NCBI GenBank assembly: GCA_022841375.1
Contig: JALHRQ010000001.1
Span: 186,001-250,000 of the forward strand
DNA: 64,000 nt
Source: Burkholderiales bacterium
GTDB lineage: Bacteria; Pseudomonadota; Gammaproteobacteria; Burkholderiales; SG8-41
Direction: 5' to 3'
Shown here one piece after another: positions 50,222 through 58,168 of the stretch. The notes under the pieces are model-generated. The model worked only from the letters and a program-made list of their open reading frames with translations, did no database searches and was not told the origin of the DNA. A program made the translations under genes and the position numbers. How positions within the stretch are numbered: the stretch's first letter is position 1; each line of letters opens with the position of its first letter.

Positions 50222-51358
50222 TCATACATCCTCCAGCCAGCGCCACAACACCGCCGCCGCCAGCAGTCCGCATCCCGCCGCCAGCGTAAAGGTCAGCGCC
50301 GGCCCCAGCCCGCCCCAGGCATAACCGCTGGCGAGACCGCCGACTGTGCCGCCCAGTCCGTAAGCCAGACTGCCGTAAATCGCCTGACCGCGCGCCTGAT
50401 GGCGGCCACGAAACAGTTTGTGCACGACGCCAATTGCCGCCGCATGAAAGGAACCGAAACTCGCCGCATGCAAGGTTTGCGCCGCCAGCAGCAGCACGAT
50501 GCTGTCAGCGCCCCAGCCGATCACCACAAAACGCAAGGCCGCCAACAGCGTGCTGGCGATCAGGATGCTGCGCAACGTGAACGCGCGATACAGCCGCGAC
50601 ATCCAGATGAAAATGCCGATTTCGCAGATCACGCCCAGCGCCCACAGCAATCCAGCCACCGATTTGCTGTAGCCGTGGTCAACCAGATGAATCGTGTAGA
50701 AGGTGTAATACGGTCCGTGCGCCGCAGCCATCAGCGCCGACGCGCCGATCACCGCCAGCACTGCCGGCTTGCGCACGATCTGCCACACCGGCAGATCATC
50801 GCTCTCATCCGGCTCCGGCCTTGCTTCGGCGAGCGTAAACGACAGCAGCAACATGCCCGCCATCAGTCCGGCAATCACCCACAACACGGAACGCGGAGCG
50901 GTCGCGTCAATCAGATAACCGACCGCAACCACCGCGGCGATAAATCCCACCGATCCCCAGACGCGGATGCGTCCATAACGGGCAGTCTCATCACCGAGCT
51001 TCGACAGCGTGGTGGCTTCGACCAGCGGCAAGGCCGCGCTCCAGAAAAACATCATCGCGAACAACACCACAAACAACCACGCGAAACTGTCGCCGGCAAA
51101 CACACCGAGGAAAGCAACCATCCCGGCAGCGCCGGACACCCGCACCACGCCGATGCGCCGCCCGGTGTGATCAGCCAGCCAGCCCCACAGATGCGGCGCG
51201 AGGATGCGCGTCAACTGCGGCAACGCCATCAGCACGCCGATTTCGACGGCACTCATGCCGACCGAAGTCAGATACAGCGCGAAAAACGGCGCGAAGGCGC
51301 CGAGATAGGCGAAGTAGAAAAAGTAGAACGCGGAGAGATTGAGGTGAATCCTGGGCAC
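50222..51358 (-). CDS. MFS transporter (HcaT/PPP-transporter-like)
   Basis: This is a 378-residue major facilitator with about 12 transmembrane segments. The N-terminus reads LNLSAFYFFYFAYLGAFAPFFALYL, and the loop 2-3 motif region is LWGWLADHTGRRIGVVR. It resembles the MFS_1-like group that includes 3-phenylpropionate transporter HcaT, but the substrate is unknown. The start is a GTG at 51358 without a strong Shine-Dalgarno. A degenerate copy of its 5' end lies beside aroC at 54800-55073. The first 154 bp of coding sequence in common are identical (see repeats). Confidence 0.88.
   Translation of the reverse strand: MPRIHLNLSAFYFFYFAYLGAFAPFFALYLTSVGMSAVEIGVLMALPQLTRILAPHLWGWLADHTGRRIGVVRVSGAAGMVAFLGVFAGDSFAWLFVVLFAMMFFWSAALPLVEATTLSKLGDETARYGRIRVWGSVGFIAAVVAVGYLIDATAPRSVLWVIAGLMAGMLLLSFTLAEARPEPDESDDLPVWQIVRKPAVLAVIGASALMAAAHGPYYTFYTIHLVDHGYSKSVAGLLWALGVICEIGIFIWMSRLYRAFTLRSILIASTLLAALRFVVIGWGADSIVLLLAAQTLHAASFGSFHAAAIGVVHKLFRGRHQARGQAIYGSLAYGLGGTVGGLASGYAWGGLGPALTFTLAAGCGLLAAAVLWRWLEDV
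51193..51346 (-). repeat. 154-bp direct repeat, copy A (inside the MFS gene)
   Basis: This stretch is identical base for base to 54905-55058, in the same orientation and 3712 bp away. It encodes about residues 5-55 of the MFS protein. Between the copies lie nrdD, the glycyl-radical ORF and nrdG. Confidence 0.97.
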
Positions 51359-51717
51359 GGGTCACGTCGCGCCACACCGGCACGATTTTAAATGTTTGTT
51401 TTTATTGAATTATATTATTGTCTGCAGGGGTTCAGGGAAACAGTTCACCCTGCCCCGGTATCACCGTTCCGCCCACAGCACCATCACCGCGCGGCCACCC
51501 GCGTGGCAGGGCCTCCCGCCGGAGTCCGACCATCTGCTTGATCTTCGCATGAAAGCGGGAATTGCCCAGCGCCTAGCCCTGATTGACCGCAAGACGGATA
51601 TCGTCTATCGCTTCGCGGTCAAGTTGGGTGCAGAACAGCATGCAGTAAGCCGCTTGTCCAATGCCAGATACGAGGCATGCGGCACCTGATAAAAATCAAC
51701 CTCGCCATGACATGTTT

Positions 51718-51731
51718 TTGATGCATGTCAA
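51718..51731 (+). promoter_or_regulatory. FNR/Anr-type box upstream of nrdD
   Basis: TTGATGCATGTCAA matches the consensus TTGAT-N4-ATCAA at 9 of 10 defined positions. Its centre is about 41 bp upstream of a plausible start point near 51766, which is the class II activator position. This fits anaerobic induction of a class III reductase. Confidence 0.65.
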
Positions 51732-51767
51732 GATAATCAATAAAATCCCATAAAAAAGTATTGTGCT

Positions 51768-51814
51768 GCACAATATATTGATCTAATTTGCTCAGCAACT
51801 ACTAGAGATTGTGG
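51768..51814 (+). promoter_or_regulatory. tandem NrdR-like boxes upstream of nrdD
   Basis: GCACAATATATTGATC (51768-51783) and CTACTAGAGATTGTGG (51799-51814) are 31 bp apart, start to start. That is the three-turn spacing typical of NrdR box pairs. The first keeps the left half and the second the right half of the ACAC..AT....TGTGT pattern. Each box alone is degenerate, and the pair is what supports the call. The second box ends 16 bp before the nrdD ATG. Confidence 0.45.
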
Positions 51815-51830
51815 TTTTTTAAGGGGTATC

Positions 51831-53873
51831 ATGATACAGAAATCGTTGTTACATCCTGACCCGGCACTGAAGCTGCCGGCGGAGGTCGTGAAGCGCGATG
51901 GCAGCCTACGGCCATTCGACGCGGTCAATATCCACTCGGCAGTCGTGCGGGCAGGTGCCGCGACTGCAGAATACGGCGGTGAAACCGCGCTGGCACTGAC
52001 GCAGCAGGCGCTGGCAACTCTTGCCAGCCGCCATCGCGCACAACCTCCATCGATAGAACAGATTCAGGACATCGTCGAACAGGCGCTGATTGCCGCCGGT
52101 TTTGTCGGCACTGCGCGCGCCTACATTGCCTATCGCGAACAGCACAAGCGACTGCGCGAAGACCGCAAAACGCTGCTTGATGTCTCCATGTCGGTCAACG
52201 AATACCTCGAACGGCAGGACTGGCGCATCAACGCCAATGCCAATCAGGGCTACTCTCTGGGCGGACTGATCCTCAACGTCGCCGGCAAAGTCACGGCAAA
52301 CTACTGGCTCTCCCACGTCTATCCCCCGGAAGCCGGCACCGCGCACCGTGCCGGCGACATCCACATTCACGATCTCGACATGCTCGCCGGCTATTGCGCC
52401 GGCTGGTCGCTGCGCACTTTTCTCGCCGAGGGCCTGAACGGCGTTCCCGGCAAGGTCGAAGCCGGGCCGCCCAAACATCTGTCGAGCGCGGTCGGCCAGA
52501 TCGTCAATTTCCTGGGCACGCTACAGAACGAGTGGGCCGGCGCCCAAGCGTTCTCCTCGTTCGACACCTACATGGCGCCGTTCATCCGCAAGGACAATCT
52601 GCATTACGACGCGGTGAAGCAGTGCATCCAGGAACTGATCTACAACCTCAACGTGCCATCGCGCTGGGGCACGCAGACGCCGTTCACCAATCTCACTTTC
52701 GACTGGGTATGCCCGGAAGACCTGCGCGGCCAGATACCGATCATCGCGGGCGAGGAAATGCCGTTCACCTACGGTGAATTGCAGACGGAAATGGAAATGA
52801 TCAACCGCGCCTATATCGAGGTGATGATGGCAGGCGACGCCAAGGGGCGAGTGTTCACGTTCCCGATTCCGACCTACAACATGACGCCCGATTTCAACTG
52901 GGAGCACCCGCTTTCCGACCTCCTGTTCGAAATGACCGCCAAATACGGCCTGCCCTATTTCCAAAACTTCATCAACTCTGATCTCAAACCCAACATGGTG
53001 CGCTCGATGTGCTGCCGGCTGCAGCTCGACCTGCGCGAACTCCTGAAACGCGGCAACGGGCTGTTCGGCTCGGCGGAGCAAACGGGATCGGTCGGCGTGG
53101 TGACGTTGAATTGCGCCCGCCTAGGCCACCTGCACAGGGGCGACGAGGCGGCCCTGTTTGCGCGCGTCGACGAATTGACCGGAATCGCGAGGACCAGCCT
53201 CGAAATCAAGCGCAAGGTGATCCAGCGCCACATGGACAACGGGCTGTTTCCCTACACCAAGCGCTACCTCGGCACGCTGCGCAACCATTTCTCGACCATC
53301 GGCGTCAACGGCATCAACGAAATGATCCGCAACTTCACCGGCGATGAACACGACATCACCACCGAATGGGGGCACCGCTTTGCCTGCCGGCTGCTCGACC
53401 ACCTGCGGCAACGCATGGTCGCATTCCAGGAGGAGACCGGGCATATGTACAACCTCGAAGCGACGCCGGCCGAAGGCACCACCTATCGCTTCGCCAAGGA
53501 AGACCGCAGACGCTTCCCCGGCATCCTGCAGGCAGGCACCGGCGACATGCCCTACTACACCAATTCCTCGCAACTGCCGGTCGGCTTCACCGACGATCCG
53601 TTCGAAGCGCTCGAACGCCAGGAGGAACTGCAACGCAAATATACCGGCGGCACCGTGCTGCACCTCTACATGAGCGAGCGCATCAGTTCCATCGCCGCCT
53701 GCAAGACGCTGGTGCGGCGCGCGCTCGAGCGTTTCTCGCAGCCCTATATCACGGTAACGCCGACGTTTTCGATCTGCCCCCGGCACGGCTATCTGGCGGG
53801 CGAATACAAATTCTGCCCGAAATGCGACGAGGAACTCATCATCAAAAAACGCCAGGAACTTCAAGCCGCCTGA
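51831..53873 (+). CDS. nrdD: anaerobic ribonucleoside-triphosphate reductase, catalytic chain lacking the glycyl-radical segment
   Basis: This is the class III ribonucleotide reductase large chain, 680 residues. An ATP-cone (about 15-105) begins PAEVVKRDGSLRPFDAVNIH. The ten-stranded barrel follows, with IHDLDMLAGYCAGWSLRTF, SMCCRLQLDLREL and VGVVTLNCARLG. The C-terminal zinc ribbon is ICPRHGYLAGEYKFCPKCDEEL (CxxH and CxxC). The chain stops at TGA 17 residues after the ribbon, before the RVxGY motif that should follow. That motif is in the next ORF, in the same frame. FNR- and NrdR-like sites lie upstream. Confidence 0.95.
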   Translation: MIQKSLLHPDPALKLPAEVVKRDGSLRPFDAVNIHSAVVRAGAATAEYGGETALALTQQALATLASRHRAQPPSIEQIQDIVEQALIAAGFVGTARAYIAYREQHKRLREDRKTLLDVSMSVNEYLERQDWRINANANQGYSLGGLILNVAGKVTANYWLSHVYPPEAGTAHRAGDIHIHDLDMLAGYCAGWSLRTFLAEGLNGVPGKVEAGPPKHLSSAVGQIVNFLGTLQNEWAGAQAFSSFDTYMAPFIRKDNLHYDAVKQCIQELIYNLNVPSRWGTQTPFTNLTFDWVCPEDLRGQIPIIAGEEMPFTYGELQTEMEMINRAYIEVMMAGDAKGRVFTFPIPTYNMTPDFNWEHPLSDLLFEMTAKYGLPYFQNFINSDLKPNMVRSMCCRLQLDLRELLKRGNGLFGSAEQTGSVGVVTLNCARLGHLHRGDEAALFARVDELTGIARTSLEIKRKVIQRHMDNGLFPYTKRYLGTLRNHFSTIGVNGINEMIRNFTGDEHDITTEWGHRFACRLLDHLRQRMVAFQEETGHMYNLEATPAEGTTYRFAKEDRRRFPGILQAGTGDMPYYTNSSQLPVGFTDDPFEALERQEELQRKYTGGTVLHLYMSERISSIAACKTLVRRALERFSQPYITVTPTFSICPRHGYLAGEYKFCPKCDEELIIKKRQELQAA

Positions 53874-53897
53874 ATCCCAACCAAGGAGAGAACCAGC

Positions 53898-54089
53898 ATG
53901 AACGACATGACCCAAGTACAACCAGTTGAAAATACTATATTTTTACGTGACGAGGAACGCCAGCCGTGCGAAATCTGGACGCGCGTGATGGGCTACCACC
54001 GGCCGGTGGCTTCGTTCAACATCGGCAAGAAAGGCGAGCATCATGAGCGCAGGTTTTTTGAGGAGCGCAAGGCGCCCCTTGCGACCTGA
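53898..54089 (+). CDS. detached glycyl-radical domain of class III ribonucleotide reductase (small NrdD subunit)
   Basis: This is a 63-residue protein. After a 22-residue acidic leader it contains CEIWTRVMGYHRPVASFNIG and then KKGEHHERRFFEER. This matches the C-terminal end of ordinary NrdD proteins, where RVxGY holds the radical Gly (Gly32 here) and FNxGK..E follows. It begins 24 nt after the nrdD stop, in the same frame, with AAGGAG nine bases upstream of its ATG. It overlaps nrdG by 47 bases. By analogy with YfiD/GrcA for pyruvate formate-lyase it may dock on NrdD and be activated by NrdG. That is inference. An alternative is limited read-through of the TGA. Confidence 0.85.
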   Translation: MNDMTQVQPVENTIFLRDEERQPCEIWTRVMGYHRPVASFNIGKKGEHHERRFFEERKAPLAT

Positions 54090-54792
54090 CCCGGAGTGCA
54101 ATCTGCGCGTCGGCGGACTGACCGCGCTGTCGACCACCGATTATCCCGGGCGCCTGGCGGCGGTGATCTTCTGCCAGGGCTGTCCGTGGCGCTGCGCTTA
54201 TTGTCACAACCCCCACCTGCTGCCGCGACACAGCGAACGAGCGCTTTCGTGGCACGCGGTCAACGCACTTCTTGAACGGCGGCGCGGCCTGCTGGATGCG
54301 GTGGTATTCAGCGGCGGCGAGCCGACGCTGCATACCGGACTGCCGGCGGCGATACGCGCGGCGAAAGACATGGGATTCGCAGTCGGCCTGCACACCGCCG
54401 GCATTCATCCGCGCCGTCTGCGCGACGTGCTGCCCATGCTGGATTGGGTCGCCATGGACATTAAAGCGCCATTTGATGACTACCCCCGCATTACCGGCGT
54501 TGCCGGCAGCGGAGAGCGGGCGCTTGAAAGTATGTTGCAGATCATCGCGAGCGGCGTAGCTCACGAGTTTCGCACCACCGTGCATCCGGATCTGCTTACG
54601 CGCGACGCCATTCTCGATATCGCCAGCACCCTGCAGTTTCACGGCGCGCGATGCTACGCGCTTCAGGAATTCCGGGCACAGGGATGCACTCCGGACAGGC
54701 TGAAGACTGGGGCGCCCGCGCAACACATTGATGCCGCACTGGCGCACACCGTTTCATCACGCTTTGAAACGTTCGAGGTACGCCACTCATAG
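54043..54792 (+). CDS. nrdG: anaerobic ribonucleoside-triphosphate reductase activating protein
   Basis: NrdG is the radical-SAM activase that abstracts H from the NrdD glycine. The 249 residues include the CxxxCxxC cluster motif in CPWRCAYCHNPHLL (near residue 48), preceded by TDYPGRLAAVIFCQG. SAM-binding segments are VVFSGGEPTLH and DWVAMDIKAPFDDYPRITG. The ATG at 54043 lies inside the small glycyl-radical ORF, so translation of the two is probably coupled. The gene ends beside an MFS remnant. Confidence 0.93.
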   Translation: MSAGFLRSARRPLRPDPECNLRVGGLTALSTTDYPGRLAAVIFCQGCPWRCAYCHNPHLLPRHSERALSWHAVNALLERRRGLLDAVVFSGGEPTLHTGLPAAIRAAKDMGFAVGLHTAGIHPRRLRDVLPMLDWVAMDIKAPFDDYPRITGVAGSGERALESMLQIIASGVAHEFRTTVHPDLLTRDAILDIASTLQFHGARCYALQEFRAQGCTPDRLKTGAPAQHIDAALAHTVSSRFETFEVRHS

Positions 54793-54799
54793 AGCCACG

Positions 54800-55073
54800 T
54801 TAGCGTAGCGCTCCTGAAAAAACATCGCCAGCAGCACGACGGACAACCAGGCAAAACTGTCGCCGGCAAAAACACCGAGGAAGGCCAGCGTGCCCGCCGC
54901 ACCGGCGGCGCGAGGATGCGCGTCAACTGCGGCAACGCCATCAGCACGCCGATTTCGACGGCACTCATGCCGACCGAAGTCAGATACAGCGCGAAAAACG
55001 GCGCGAAGGCGCCGAGATAGGCGAAGTAGAAAAAGTAGAACGCGGAGAGATTGAGGTGGATCGGCCGAGCCAC
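54800..55073 (-). pseudogene. remnant of the 5' end of an MFS transporter gene
   Basis: This fragment starts with a GTG at 55073 (VARPIHLNLSAFYFFYFAYL) aligned with the start of the MFS gene at 51358. After 154 bp of perfect identity it loses the segment encoding the loop after TRILAP, including ADHTGRR, and changes frame. A second stretch with clearly lower identity (AFLGVFAGDSFAWLSVVL) follows in another frame and ends near the nrdG stop. It is a non-functional relic lying directly upstream of nothing but the nrdG end, 73 bp from aroC. Confidence 0.88.
54905..55058 (-). repeat. 154-bp direct repeat, copy B (in MFS remnant beside aroC)
   Basis: This is identical to 51193-51346. The identity stops sharply on both sides: at 54904, where the remnant loses sequence and then continues with a diverged MFS segment, and at 55059. 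Confidence 0.97.
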
Positions 55074-55145
55074 GGTGCGGCACCGCGCAGGACTGCGCGC
55101 GGTATCCAATAAGTATTTGTTTTTAAACGACTTTTATATGGTCGT

Positions 55146-56309
55146 TTAAGCCTCGTCCGGATCCGGATTTTCCGCAGCCGCAGCAGCCCGCAGCTGCTCG
55201 ATCACCGACAGCGGCGCCTGCGCAGCGATCACTGGCGTGCCGGTGTTGACATCGGCGTTCTGCGCACGATGGCGCAGCGCGTGATCCATCAGCGTCAGCG
55301 CCAGCATCGCTTCGCAGATCGGCGTCGCGCGGATGCCGACGCACGGGTCGTGACGACCATGCGTTTCGATCATCGCGGCATTGCCCGCGGTGTCGATGGT
55401 GTGGCGCGCAAGGCGGATGCTGGAGGTCGGCTTCACCGCGACATTGACGATGAGGTCCTGTCCGGTCGAGATACCGCCGAGCACACCGCCGGAATTGTTG
55501 CTGACAAAACCCTGCGGCGTCATTTCATCCGAGTGTTCGGTGCCGCGCTGGCTGATCGATGCGAAGCCGGCGCCGATCTCCACACCCTTCACCGCGTTGA
55601 TGCTCATCATGTTCCAGGCAATGTCGGCGTCGAGCTTGCCGTACACCGGCTCGCCCAGCCCCACCGGCACGCCGGTGGCGATGGTGGTGATTTTTGCACC
55701 GACCGAATCGCCCGACTTGCGCAGCTTGTCCATGAAAGTTTCGAGCTCGTCGACGATCTGCGCATTCGGCGCGAAAAAGGGATTGTTGCCGACCTCATCC
55801 CAGGTGACGAACGGAATCTCGACCGGGCCGAGTTGCGACATATAGCCGCGGATCACCGTGCCATATTTTTCATGCAGCCATTTTTTGGCGATCGCACCGG
55901 CGGCCACGCGTACCGCGGTTTCGCGCGCGGACTGACGCCCGCCGCCGCGGTAATCGCGAATGCCGTATTTCTGCCAGTAGGTGTAATCGGCATGGCCCGG
56001 GCGGAACAGTTCCTTGATCTTGCCGTAGTCCTTGCTGCGCTGGTCGGTGTTGCGGATCAGCAGGCCGATCGGTGTACCCGTGGTTTTACCCTCGAACACG
56101 CCGGAGAGGATTTCCACTTTGTCTTCCTCGCGGCGCTGCGTGACGTGGCGCGAGGTGCCGGGTTTGCGGCGGTCGAGTTCGAGCTGGATGTCGGCTTCGC
56201 TCAGCGCCAGTCCCGGCGGGCAGCCGTCGACCACGCAGCCGATCGCCGGCCCGTGGGATTCACCAAAGGAAGTGACACAGAACAGGGTACCCAGCGTGCT
56301 GCCCGACAT
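55146..56309 (-). CDS. aroC: chorismate synthase
   Basis: AroC converts EPSP to chorismate with reduced FMN, the last shared step of aromatic synthesis. The 387-residue length is slightly over the usual 360 owing to a C-terminal tail ([11 protein letters not shown]). Signatures are [38 protein letters not shown] and [40 protein letters not shown] is near residue 320. In relatives aroC neighbours the MFS gene, but here nrdDG and the MFS remnant intervene. Confidence 0.97.
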   Translation of the reverse strand: MSGSTLGTLFCVTSFGESHGPAIGCVVDGCPPGLALSEADIQLELDRRKPGTSRHVTQRREEDKVEILSGVFEGKTTGTPIGLLIRNTDQRSKDYGKIKELFRPGHADYTYWQKYGIRDYRGGGRQSARETAVRVAAGAIAKKWLHEKYGTVIRGYMSQLGPVEIPFVTWDEVGNNPFFAPNAQIVDELETFMDKLRKSGDSVGAKITTIATGVPVGLGEPVYGKLDADIAWNMMSINAVKGVEIGAGFASISQRGTEHSDEMTPQGFVSNNSGGVLGGISTGQDLIVNVAVKPTSSIRLARHTIDTAGNAAMIETHGRHDPCVGIRATPICEAMLALTLMDHALRHRAQNADVNTGTPVIAAQAPLSVIEQLRAAAAAENPDPDEA

Positions 56310-56389
56310 GACGTAAAAACTCCATTAAAATCAAGCACGAAGTTTAACATAGCCATCACCGCCCCCGACGGGGTCAAAAGAGTCAGCGC

Positions 56390-56590
56390 ATGAGCGACAA
56401 ACCCGATCCCGACAAAACCGATCCTGAAAAGATCAAGGGCCCCGGCGGCATGAACATGCGTGAACTGCATGAGCTGGTGAAAAAAAGCCACGCGCGGGAC
56501 CAGATCAGCCGCGGCCCCAATGCGCTGAAGCAGCCGCAGAACCGCTGGCAGAGACTGGTGCGTTATGTCTGGGATAAAAAACGGGGCTAA
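56390..56590 (+). CDS. small hydrophilic hypothetical protein
   Basis: This is a 66-residue ORF that I do not recognise as any named family. The N-terminal third is Asp/Lys/Pro-rich (DKPDPDKTDPEKIKGPGG). A helix-like, basic, His-containing middle follows (MNMRELHELVKKSHARDQI), and it ends with QRLVRYVWDKKRG. It is predicted cytosolic. It lies alone between divergent aroC and the convergent M17 peptidase gene. Codon use resembles the neighbours. It is probably real but function is unknown. Confidence 0.55.
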   Translation: MSDKPDPDKTDPEKIKGPGGMNMRELHELVKKSHARDQISRGPNALKQPQNRWQRLVRYVWDKKRG

Positions 56591-56612
56591 AAGCGGGGGT
56601 TAAGAACGACGC

Positions 56613-58070
56613 TTAATCCGGTTCATAGCCGGCGAGGAAGAGCTTGCCCCAGGCCACGCCGAAACCGGTGCAGTCCGTCACCACCGCACCCAGGCCGCCC
56701 TTGCAGCCGTGCGCCGACAGGTCCATGTGTATCCACGGCGTGTTGTCGGTGAAGCGCTGCAGCAGCCGCGCGGCAAGAATGTGGTCGGCCTCGCCGTCCA
56801 GCGTGCACTGCTTGACGTCGGCCACCGTGCTGTCGAGCGCGCTGTCGTAATCCTCATCCATCGGGAATGCGCATAGCCTTTCGCCGGACGCGACACCCGC
56901 CTGGAGCGCAAACTGCGCGAGCTCATCGCTGGTCGCAAAAATGCCGCTGTAACGGCTGCCCAGCGCGACATGCATCGAACCGGTCAGCGTGGCGAAATCC
57001 ACCATCACATCGGGCTTCGCGCGCGCCGCCAGCGTCAGCGTGTCCGCCAGTACCATGCGGCCCTCGGCATCGGTGTGGACGACTTCAATCGTGGTGCCGT
57101 TCAGCGCAGTGACGATATCGTTCTGCTTGTAGGCGCGCGGGCTGATGTGGTTCTGCGCCAGCGCCAGCCAGCAGTCGATATTGACCTTCAGTTTCGCCGC
57201 GGTTGCCGCGACGAGTATGCCCAGCGCCACCGCGGAACCGTTCATGTCTTCGTGCATACCGTTCATGTAACGCGCCGGCTTCAGATTGTGGCCGCCGGTA
57301 TCGAAGCAGATGCCCTTGCCCACCAGCGCCACGGTTTTGGTCGCGCCGCGCGGCCGATAACGCAGGCGCACGATCGCCGCATCCGCCTCGTCGCTGCCCT
57401 GCGCCACCGCGCAGAACGCGCCGGCGCCCATGCGTTTCAACTTTTTGAAATCATATTCCTCGCGCGTCCAGCCCTGCGACTTCGCCAGCGCGGCCAAGCG
57501 TTTACGATAAGCGCCCGGCGTCAGATCATTCGGCGGCAGCACGGTCAGTTCGCGGCACAGCACATTACCTTCCGCCAATGCACGCGCCTGTGCAAAACCA
57601 TCGGCCGGCCGATGGCCATAGAGCTCGATCACTTTTAACGGTTTCGCATCAGGCTTTTTCTTGCGCCGGGGCAAGGCAATGCCGTTGACCCAGGCCACGT
57701 AAACCGCGCGCTCGGCGAGCGCCCGCCGGGTCGATGCCGCACCGCTGACCAGGATCATCAGTGTTTCGGGTTGTTCGGCCAGCAACGACCCGACCGCCTT
57801 GCGCAGCAGCGTGTGTTGTTTGAACGCCGACTGCGTTACATCCGGTGTTACCCATGACACCAGCATGCCATCCGCGGTTTCCGCGGTGACAGCCCCCTTG
57901 ACCAGATCTGCCATTTTCTTGTGACGGCGCGCCAGGGTTTTTGTCAGCACTTCGTGCAGCGGCAATGTCGGCAACGCGATGCCGGCGGGCGCGACGATCA
58001 GCAGATGGCCGGTTTTTTTCAAGTCACCGGCGGCGGGCGATTCGGAACGGGCATGCAGCTTGGCAAGCAT
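56613..58070 (-). CDS. M17 family leucyl aminopeptidase
   Basis: This is a cytosolic dizinc aminopeptidase of 485 residues. I chose the ATG at 58070 (MLAKLHARSESPAAGD) because 65 upstream codons in the track overlap the thyA promoter region and are not conserved. The metal and catalytic motifs are LVGKGICFDTGGHNLKPARYMNGMHEDMNG and the signature VVHTDAEGRMVLADTL. The usual first residue of NTDAEGRL is Asn, and here it is His. TLTGSMHVALG and a conserved C-terminal end follow. It could be PepA/PepB-like; the subfamily is not settled. Confidence 0.9.
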   Translation of the reverse strand: MLAKLHARSESPAAGDLKKTGHLLIVAPAGIALPTLPLHEVLTKTLARRHKKMADLVKGAVTAETADGMLVSWVTPDVTQSAFKQHTLLRKAVGSLLAEQPETLMILVSGAASTRRALAERAVYVAWVNGIALPRRKKKPDAKPLKVIELYGHRPADGFAQARALAEGNVLCRELTVLPPNDLTPGAYRKRLAALAKSQGWTREEYDFKKLKRMGAGAFCAVAQGSDEADAAIVRLRYRPRGATKTVALVGKGICFDTGGHNLKPARYMNGMHEDMNGSAVALGILVAATAAKLKVNIDCWLALAQNHISPRAYKQNDIVTALNGTTIEVVHTDAEGRMVLADTLTLAARAKPDVMVDFATLTGSMHVALGSRYSGIFATSDELAQFALQAGVASGERLCAFPMDEDYDSALDSTVADVKQCTLDGEADHILAARLLQRFTDNTPWIHMDLSAHGCKGGLGAVVTDCTGFGVAWGKLFLAGYEPD

Positions 58071-58168
58071 CACGGAAATCCAATATTTGAATAGCCGTTG
58101 ATTATAGCGGCGACTGCCGCACGGCCTGCTAAAATCGCCGCCATATTCTCCACTGACCACCGCCATCC

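Larger units (their letters stand above)
51359..51830. other. 472-bp divergent regulatory region between MFS gene and nrdD
   Basis: No convincing gene is present. The 97-residue ORF at 51396-51689 has no recognisable features. On the minus strand a perfect TATAAT (51414-51409) could serve the MFS gene, but its -35 is poor. The right 120 bp turns A/T-rich and holds an FNR-like box and two NrdR-like boxes (listed separately) for nrdD. The middle part (about 51440-51690) shows nothing I can name. Confidence 0.6.

Noticed and set aside
50399-51391. 330-residue plus-strand ORF opposite the MFS gene
   Set aside because: It is Gln/His/Arg-rich antisense of a membrane protein gene, with no domain.
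51396-51689. 97-residue ORF in the MFS-nrdD intergenic region
   Set aside because: It has no ribosome binding site, no recognisable motif and a composition unlike its neighbours. The region looks regulatory and possibly a decayed remnant.
53868-53876. TGA as a selenocysteine codon in NrdD
   Set aside because: The position after LQAA is not a catalytic site in NrdD. I see no clear SECIS-like hairpin just downstream, and the next ORF has its own Shine-Dalgarno.
54787-55109. 148-residue ORF beside aroC as a functional transporter gene
   Set aside because: It is a frameshifted and internally deleted copy of the MFS 5' end, without the remaining transmembrane segments.
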